The notes beneath the pieces were generated by a model. That model was given only the letters and a program-made list of their open reading frames with translations. It was not told where the DNA came from and searched no databases. This document shows positions 50,924 through 56,299 of a DNA stretch of 56,299 nucleotides, in pieces; position 1 is the stretch's first letter; every line of letters begins with the position of its first letter. Location: contig NZ_RFSK01000041.1 of NCBI RefSeq assembly GCF_009923995.1, positions 1 to 56,299 of the forward strand. The letters run 5' to 3'. Both the position numbers and the translations under genes were made by a program. Origin of the DNA: Janthinobacterium sp. (lineage in GTDB: Bacteria; Pseudomonadota; Gammaproteobacteria; Burkholderiales; Burkholderiaceae_D).

Positions 50924-51879
50924 GGGTATTCAGCTACCAGAAGGCGGCCACGCCCGCCGCCGCCGCGGCTGCCGCCTTGCACACGCCGGGCGCCAAATTC
51001 ATCGCCGGCGGCACGAATCTGCTTGACCTGATGAAGCTGGAAATCGAGACGCCCGCCCATCTGATCGATGTCAATGGCCTGGCGCTCGATACCGTGGAAG
51101 CGACAAAGGACGGCGGCTTGCGCATCGGCGCCCTCGTGCGCAACACGACGCTGGCGGCCCATCCCGCCGTGCGGCGCGATTATGCCGTGCTGTCGCGCGC
51201 CCTGCTGGCGGGTGCCTCGGCGCAATTGCGCAACAAGGCGACGACGGCCGGCAACCTGCTGCAGCGCACGCGCTGCCCGTATTTCTATGACACGAACCAG
51301 GCCTGCAACAAGCGCGTGCCGGGCAGCGGCTGCTCCGCCATCGCCGGTTTCAGCCGGCCGCTGGCCATCCTCGGCGGCAGCGACGCCTGCATCGCCACGC
51401 ACCCCAGCGACATGGCCGTGGCCATGCGCGTGCTCGACGCGGGCATCGACACGGTGCGGGCCGACGGCGGCACGCGGCGCATCCCCATCGCCGATTTCTA
51501 CCGCTTGCCGGGCAACACGCCCCACGTGGAAACCGTGCTGCAGCCCGGTGAACTGATCACCAGCGTCACCTTGCCCCGCCCCGTGGCCGGCATGCACGTC
51601 TACCGCAAGGTGCGCGACCGCGCTTCGTACGCGTTCGCGCTCGTCTCCGTGGCGGCGATTATCTTGCCTGACGGCACGGGACGGCTGGCCTTGGGCGGCG
51701 TCGCGCCGCAGCCGTGGAGAGTTGTCGCGGCCGAGCAATCGATGCCCGCCGGCGCCGCCGCCGTGAGCGCCCGCCTGCTGGCCGGCGCCCATCCCACGGC
51801 GGACAACGCCTTCAAAGCCATCCTCGCGCAGCGCACGATCGCCGCCGTGATGGCTGACGCCGCTGCGCAGAAAGGCTAG
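50920..51879 (+). CDS. paoB: Aldehyde oxidoreductase FAD-binding subunit (PaoB/YagS-like)
   Basis: A 319-residue FAD subunit. [16 protein letters not shown] and [16 protein letters not shown] bind FAD. The insertion [20 protein letters not shown] and SGCSAI supplies cysteines for the extra [4Fe-4S] cluster characteristic of PaoB/YagS. The final part [14 protein letters not shown] and [12 protein letters not shown] is the C-terminal domain. It starts inside the paoA stop and is followed 4 bp later by paoC, so the three are made as one complex. Confidence 0.92.
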
Positions 51880-51883
51880 GGCC

Positions 51884-54097
51884 ATGAAATTTTCCACACC
51901 CGCCACCACCAATCCCATCGACCAGCTGAAAGTCGTGGGCCGGCCCACGGACCGCATCGACGGCCCCCTGAAAACTACGGGCACGGCCCCCTACGCCTAT
52001 GAGCAGCACGCGGCCGCACCGCATGCCGCCTACGGCTATGTCGTCGGCGCGGCCATTGCCAAGGGGCGCATCGCCGCCCTCGACACCAGCGCGGCGCGGC
52101 GCGCGCCGGGCGTGCTGGCCGTCGTCACGGCCGAATCGGCCGGCAAGCTGGGCAAGGGCAAGATGAACACTGCGCATCTGCTGGCGGGACCGGACATCGA
52201 ACATTACCACCAGGCCATCGCCCTGGTGGTGGCGGACACCTTCGAACAAGCCCGCTCCGCCGCGCAGCTGCTCGACGTGAGCTATGTGGAGCAGCCGGGT
52301 GCGTTCGACCTGGCCAAGGCGAAAGGCGGCGCCGTCAAGCCCAAGGACGACCAGTCCGACAGCAAGACGGGCGACTTTGCCGGCGCCTATGCCAACGCGC
52401 CCGTGCGCCTCGATGCCAGCTATACGACGCCAGACCAGTCGCATGCCATGATGGAGCCGCACGCCTCGATCGCGGCCTGGGACGGCGACAAGGTGACGGT
52501 GTGGACGGCGAACCAGATGGTGGACTGGGGCCGGGGCGACCTGGCGCGCACCCTTGGCGTGCCGAAAGACAAGGTGCGCATCGTCTCGCCCTACATCGGC
52601 GGCGGCTTCGGCGGCAAGCTGTTCGTGCGCGCGGAAGCCTTGCTGGCCGCCCTGGGCGCGCGCGCGGCGCAGCGCCCCGTCAAGGTGGCCCTGACGCGGC
52701 CCTTGATGTTCAACAATACGACGCACCGGCCCGCCACCATCCAGCGCCTGCGCATCGGCGCCACGCGCGACGGCAAGATCACGGCCATCGGCCATGAATC
52801 GTGGTCCGGCGACTTGAAAGGCGGCAAGCCGGAAACGGCCGTGATGCAGACGCGCCTGCTGTACGCGGGCGCCAACCGCATGACGGCCATGCGCCTGGCC
52901 GTGCTGGACTTGCCGGAAGGCAATGCCATGCGCGCGCCGGGCGAGGCGCCGGGCCTGATGGCGCTGGAAATCGCCATGGACGAGATGGCGGACAAGCTGA
53001 AGATGGACCCCGTCGTCTTCCGCATCCTCAACGACACGAAGGTGGACCCGGAAAAACCGGGCAGGCCGTTTTCCCAGCGCCGCCTGATCGACTGCCTGCG
53101 CACGGGCGCCGTGGCCTTCGGCTGGAAGGCGCGCCAGTCGCAGCCGGGCATGCGGCGCGACGGCCGCTGGCTCGTGGGCATGGGCGTGGCGGCCGCCTTC
53201 CGCAACAACCTGGTGATGAAATCCGCCGCCCGCGTGCGCCTGGACGGCAATGGCATCGTCACCGTGGAGACGGACATGACGGACATCGGCACGGGCAGCT
53301 ACACCATCATTGCCCAGACGGCGGCAGAAATGCTGGGTTTGCCCTTGAGCAAGGTGGTCGTGCGCCTGGGCGATTCGGACTTTCCCGTCTCGGCCGGTTC
53401 GGGCGGGCAGTGGGGCGGCAACAGCGCCACGGCGGGCGTGTACGCGGCCTGCGTGCGCCTGCGCCAGGCCATCGCCGCCAAGCTCGACTTCGACGAGAAA
53501 GAGGTGCGCTTTGCCGACGGGCAGGTCAGCCAGGGCGAACGCAGCGTGCCGCTGGCGGCGGCTGCCTTCCATGGCGATATCGTCGCGCAAGACCACATGG
53601 AATACGGCGACCTCGACAAGAAATTCCAGCAATCCACGTTTGGCGCGCATTTCGTGGAAGTGGGCGTGGACAGCGACACGGGCGAAGTGCGCGTGCGCCG
53701 CATGCTGGCCGTGTGCGCGGCGGGCCGCATCCTCAACCCGAAAGCGGCCCGCAGCCAGGTCATCGGCGCCATGACCATGGGCGTGGGCGCGGCCCTGATG
53801 GAAGAACTGGTGGTCGACCAGCGCCGCGGCTTTTTCGTCAACCACGACCTGGCCGGCTACGAAGTGCCCGTGCATGCGGATATCCCGCACCAGGACGTCA
53901 TCTTCCTCGACGAGACGGACCCCATGTCCTCGCCCATGAAGGCCAAGGGCGTGGGCGAGCTGGGCATCTGCGGCGTGGCGGCCGCCATCGCGAATGCCGT
54001 CTACAACGCGACGGGGGTGCGGGTGCGCGAGTATCCGCTGACCCTGGACAAGCTGCTGGCGGACTTGCCGCCATCGCCGGGCGCCGTCCCCGCATAG
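51884..54097 (+). CDS. paoC: Aldehyde oxidoreductase molybdenum-binding subunit (PaoC/YagR-like)
   Basis: A 737-residue catalytic subunit carrying the molybdenum cofactor. Family elements are the beta-rich start VVGRPTDRIDGPLKTTGTAP, YIGGGFGGKLFVRAE at the cofactor site, MRAPGEAPGLMALEIAMDEM, and the catalytic glutamate in AKGVGELGICGVAAA. Length matches E. coli PaoC. The paoD-type maturation chaperone that often follows is not found; a SIMPL gene follows instead, so maturation must rely on a gene elsewhere. The polypeptide is exported as a complex through the Tat signal of PaoA. Confidence 0.93.
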   Translation: MKFSTPATTNPIDQLKVVGRPTDRIDGPLKTTGTAPYAYEQHAAAPHAAYGYVVGAAIAKGRIAALDTSAARRAPGVLAVVTAESAGKLGKGKMNTAHLLAGPDIEHYHQAIALVVADTFEQARSAAQLLDVSYVEQPGAFDLAKAKGGAVKPKDDQSDSKTGDFAGAYANAPVRLDASYTTPDQSHAMMEPHASIAAWDGDKVTVWTANQMVDWGRGDLARTLGVPKDKVRIVSPYIGGGFGGKLFVRAEALLAALGARAAQRPVKVALTRPLMFNNTTHRPATIQRLRIGATRDGKITAIGHESWSGDLKGGKPETAVMQTRLLYAGANRMTAMRLAVLDLPEGNAMRAPGEAPGLMALEIAMDEMADKLKMDPVVFRILNDTKVDPEKPGRPFSQRRLIDCLRTGAVAFGWKARQSQPGMRRDGRWLVGMGVAAAFRNNLVMKSAARVRLDGNGIVTVETDMTDIGTGSYTIIAQTAAEMLGLPLSKVVVRLGDSDFPVSAGSGGQWGGNSATAGVYAACVRLRQAIAAKLDFDEKEVRFADGQVSQGERSVPLAAAAFHGDIVAQDHMEYGDLDKKFQQSTFGAHFVEVGVDSDTGEVRVRRMLAVCAAGRILNPKAARSQVIGAMTMGVGAALMEELVVDQRRGFFVNHDLAGYEVPVHADIPHQDVIFLDETDPMSSPMKAKGVGELGICGVAAAIANAVYNATGVRVREYPLTLDKLLADLPPSPGAVPA

Positions 54098-54174
54098 CGC
54101 GGTGGCCAGGTTCTTGGGGTTTTGTGTCACGACTGCTATATTGTCGAAACTTTAATCGACTCTGTGGGAGTGGC

Positions 54175-54894
54175 ATGAAACGCAAACTGTTGCTGGTGGC
54201 GGGATTTTTCACTGTGCAGCTGGCCGCCCAGGCCTCGTCCCTGCCTGACTATCCCTTCATTTTCCAGACGGGGACGGCCCAGGTGGAAGTGTCGCCGGAC
54301 ACGGCCGTCATGGACATCACCGTTGCCAGCCGGGGCGCCGATGCGGCAAAAACCTTGGGCGTGGTCAATGCCGGCGTCGCCGAAGTGTTCCAGTTGCTGG
54401 GCAAGGCGAAAATTGCGCAGGCCGATACCCAGGCGTCGGAAATCATGCGCACGCTCGATTATTCCAACAGGGAAAAACGCGATGCGCCACCCACCTATGT
54501 CATCAACCGCAACCTGCGCGTGTGGGTGCGGGATCTGGCGGCATGGTCGCCGCTGGTGTCGGAACTGGCCGCCATGAAGAACATTACCCGGCTCGATACG
54601 GATTTCAGGACCAGCGCCTACGACACGCTCGTTGCCGACCTGGAATTGAAGGCCGCCAGGGATGCGGAGACGAAGGCGGCGCGCATCGCCAAGTCGTTCA
54701 ACCGGAAGATCGCGTCCGTCATGGCCATTTCGGAAGTGCCGTTCCAGTCGCTGGAGCGCGCGATGATACGTTCCAGCAATGAAGGTTTCGCGCCGCCGCC
54801 CTTTATTCCGCCCACCGAGCCTGCCTCGGCCGTCCGCGCGCCGGCCAGCATCGCGCTGGAAAAGAGTGTGAATGTCTTGTTCAAGCTGGAATAA
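54175..54894 (+). CDS. SIMPL-domain (DUF541) exported protein
   Basis: A 239-residue protein with a signal peptide (KLLLVAGFFTVQLAAQASS) and one SIMPL/DUF541 domain: IFQTGTAQVEVSPDTAVMDI, ASEIMRTLDYSN, YVINRNLRVWVRDLAAWSPL and LELKAARDAETKAARIAKSF. A Pro-rich stretch (PPPFIPPTEP) precedes the last strand. Family members sit in the periplasm or outer membrane and are linked to oxidative stress, with no known catalysis. ATG at 54175 follows GGGAG. It is monocistronic, 77 bp after paoC. Confidence 0.87.
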   Translation: MKRKLLLVAGFFTVQLAAQASSLPDYPFIFQTGTAQVEVSPDTAVMDITVASRGADAAKTLGVVNAGVAEVFQLLGKAKIAQADTQASEIMRTLDYSNREKRDAPPTYVINRNLRVWVRDLAAWSPLVSELAAMKNITRLDTDFRTSAYDTLVADLELKAARDAETKAARIAKSFNRKIASVMAISEVPFQSLERAMIRSSNEGFAPPPFIPPTEPASAVRAPASIALEKSVNVLFKLE

Positions 54895-54936
54895 GTGCAG
54901 CTGGCGGCGCGGCATGTCATTGCGCGCCTGGGGCCG

Positions 54937-55428
54937 CTAAACAAGCGCTTTCCAGGCGAGAACTTCCGCGTCCGTGAGGGCCGGCCCCCAGCCTGCGCGC
55001 AGTGACGCATCGTGTTGTCGATATTGCTCCAGCTCCGGCACGGCCACGCCATGTTGCCCGCAGATGCGCAAGACCGCTTCCAGCTGGCGCCTGCTTGCCG
55101 GCAAAGCATCGCCATACCAGGTCGATGCGCTCGTTTCCAGCACGTGTTGCACCAGCTGCATCAGGGTGTCGAGCAGATGTCCGGGGATGGCCTGGCATGC
55201 GTCTTCCGGCCACGGGTCGCCCATGCCCGTAATGGGCAGGCAGGCGAAGCCTTGCTGCCAGGCGGCAAAATCGCCGGGCCCGAGCTGCGCCACTTTCCAG
55301 ACGTGATCGGCGAACGCGGACAGGGCCGGATGGCCGATGTCATGGCGCCGGCAAAAGCGCTGCAAACAGCTTGCGGCGATGCACTGACGTGCAATCACGG
55401 AGAGGGCGTCTATCGGGAGACTGGACAT
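54937..55428 (-). CDS. Hypothetical protein
   Basis: A 163-residue soluble protein of alpha-helical character (MSSLPIDALSVIARQCIAAS, FADHVWKVAQLGPGDFAAW, LLDTLMQLVQHVLETSAS, RRQLEAVLRICGQHGVAV). Four cysteines, but no metal motif. I do not recognise the family. Codon usage fits the chromosome. No clear ribosome site. It is divergent from the fecI gene with 112 bp between, and convergent with the SIMPL gene. Confidence 0.6.
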   Translation of the reverse strand: MSSLPIDALSVIARQCIAASCLQRFCRRHDIGHPALSAFADHVWKVAQLGPGDFAAWQQGFACLPITGMGDPWPEDACQAIPGHLLDTLMQLVQHVLETSASTWYGDALPASRRQLEAVLRICGQHGVAVPELEQYRQHDASLRAGWGPALTDAEVLAWKALV

Positions 55429-55514
55429 GGAGCGGCAGTGCTTTCAAAAGGATAGGGCGTTGTTCGCGCAGGACAACCATAGCAAAATTGCGCGACATCC
55501 TCCAGTCCCTGCAA

Positions 55515-55533
55515 TATAATGAGAATCATTATC
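55515..55533 (+). promoter_or_regulatory. Fur box upstream of fecI
   Basis: TATAATGAGAATCATTATC matches the classical 19-bp Fur consensus GATAATGATAATCATTATC at 17 positions. It overlaps the promoter and lies only a few bases before the first possible fecI start codon, so iron-replete repression is expected. Confidence 0.85.
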
Positions 55534-55540
55534 ATTCATA

Positions 55541-56074
55541 TTGCCGGATCGTTCCTTGCCTGCCTTGCCTTTTCCCTCGAATGACACCACCCTGGCCGCC
55601 AGCCTGTTCACGGGCCACCAGGGCTGGCTGCTGCAGCGCCTGCTGTTGCGCTTGCGTAACCGGGCGGAAGCGGAGGATGTGGCATCGGAAACCTTTGTGC
55701 GCGTGCTGCATGCGGGGCGCCTGGCTGCCATCCGCGAGCCGCGCGCCTACCTGACGACGGTGGCGAAAAGCATCTTGCTGCAGCAGTGGCGGCGGCGCGA
55801 TATCGAGCAGGCGTATATCGAGACCCTGGCCCAGCTGCCGGACGCCGTGCAGCCGTCGCCGGAAGAGCGCGCCGTGCTGCTCGAAGCGCTGGAGCGCCTG
55901 TCGCGCGCGCTCGATACCCTGTCCGTCAAGGCGCGCCGCGCCTTCCTGATGAGCCAGCTCGACGGCCTCACGTATGCGCAGATCGCCGATGCACTGGGCG
56001 TGTCGGCCAGCATGGTGCGCCAGTACATGGCGCAAGGCTTGCGCTGCTGCCTGGCCGCCGCGGACGCGGCATGA
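55541..56074 (+). CDS. fecI: ECF sigma factor of the FecI family
   Basis: A sigma-70-family ECF protein of up to 177 residues. Region 2 includes LLRLRNRAEAEDVASETFVR, REPRAYLTTVAKSILLQQWR and the -10-recognition part. Region 4 shows LDTLSVKARRAFLMSQLDGL and TYAQIADALGVSASMVRQYM. The start is uncertain: no ATG exists, TTG codons occur at 55541, 55556 and 55565, and none has a clear ribosome site. The Fur box just upstream and the overlapping fecR (ATGA) fit an iron-starvation signalling unit whose receptor would lie past the window edge. Confidence 0.85.
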   Translation: MPDRSLPALPFPSNDTTLAASLFTGHQGWLLQRLLLRLRNRAEAEDVASETFVRVLHAGRLAAIREPRAYLTTVAKSILLQQWRRRDIEQAYIETLAQLPDAVQPSPEERAVLLEALERLSRALDTLSVKARRAFLMSQLDGLTYAQIADALGVSASMVRQYMAQGLRCCLAAADAA

Positions 56075-56259
56075 GTATTTCACCTGCCGTCCAGGATGCC
56101 GCCATCGGCTGGCTGGTCGAGCTCAGTTCGGGCGAGGCCGATGCGGGCCAGCACCAGGCGTTTGCGCGCTGGCTGGCGGCCGATGCGCGCCATGCGGCCG
56201 CGTGGCGCACCCTGGGGCAAGCCGTGGAACGCCGAAATCGTCCATCTGCTGGCGCGTGA
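56071..56259 (+). CDS. fecR: FecR anti-sigma factor, N-terminal part, truncated or frameshifted
   Basis: Opens with the FecR N-terminal (DUF4880-type) module: VQDAAIGWLVELSSGEADA, HQAFARWLAADARHAAAWRT. The frame ends at TGA 56257-56259, only 62 codons in, whereas FecR is normally about 300 or more residues. The alternative frame after about 56230 reads HLLARDDADRMRRFARR, which could continue such a protein. So either a frameshift lies near 56225-56245 or the gene is broken. The window ends 40 bases later, so this cannot be resolved. It overlaps the fecI stop (ATGA). Confidence 0.6.
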   Translation: MSISPAVQDAAIGWLVELSSGEADAGQHQAFARWLAADARHAAAWRTLGQAVERRNRPSAGA

Positions 56260-56299
56260 CGACGCTGATCGCATGCGGCGTTTCGCGCGGCGACAGCAC

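Noticed and set aside
51812..54130. Long antisense frame opposite paoC
   Set aside because: Shadow of codon bias; paoC is complete and part of a coupled operon.
55541..56074. A start codon for fecI overlapping the Fur box further upstream
   Set aside because: No in-frame start codon or ribosome site is visible before 55541.

Overview
The window is high-G+C, densely coded DNA of a betaproteobacterium. The gene repertoire (many LysR regulators, several RND/MFS exporters, a NodT-type outer-membrane factor, SulP and PaoABC) and the codon style suggest an Oxalobacteraceae member such as Janthinobacterium, Massilia or Duganella. This is an inference from gene content, not a database match. I recognised no rRNA, tRNA, insertion sequence or CRISPR array.

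Layout: 48-1044 carry an iron-regulated-type hydroxylase (PiuC) and a zf-UBP protein. 1114-3089 is a QseBC-like two-component operon closed by a bidirectional terminator. 3147-5915 hold a nitroreductase, an aldo/keto reductase and a divergent LysR. 5916-13597 is a complete resistance-type unit: a BaeSR-like two-component pair divergent from a tripartite RND pump (adaptor, permease, outer-membrane factor). 13610-15883 is an unusual four-gene operon with an orphan Hcp tube protein, a stand-alone C-terminal module of the contractile-injection-system tape-measure family, a small DUF6150-like protein and a repeat (propeller-like) protein. 16127-24873 carry ArsB, an NAD(P)-binding protein, a secreted pectate lyase, a flavin reductase, a DUF2145 pair, an HDOD protein and a second aldo/keto reductase. 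25110-29448 encode a second RND permease plus adaptor. 29456-41583 are mostly single metabolic and transport genes: an acyl-CoA-dehydrogenase-like protein, RDD, SulP, ParB-like, DUF4337, thioesterase, GST, esterase, a LysR/MFS pair and a degenerate primase-like protein.

41650-44115 is a compositionally distinct, visibly lower-G+C island of five small genes. Each gene is followed by a copy of the same imperfect repeat (consensus CGGCCAGAAGCRGACG), and another copy marks the left edge, so it looks like a gene-cassette array without a recombinase. At least two products resemble immunity proteins and one is a broken lysozyme-inhibitor-type (DUF1311) gene.

44195-49999 return to host composition with an exported PLD nuclease, a LysR, two tandem exported agmatine-deiminase-family enzymes, an alpha/beta hydrolase and an M14 peptidase. 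50267-54097 is a paoABC molybdo-flavoprotein operon. The window ends with a SIMPL protein, an unknown protein, and a Fur-boxed fecI/fecR pair in which fecR is cut or frameshifted near the edge.

Most notable: the Hcp/tape-measure operon; the repeat-punctuated cassette island; and two promoters 14 kb apart (24891 and 39021, in front of an RND and an MFS exporter) that match in exact register over about 80 bp, implying one LysR regulon.
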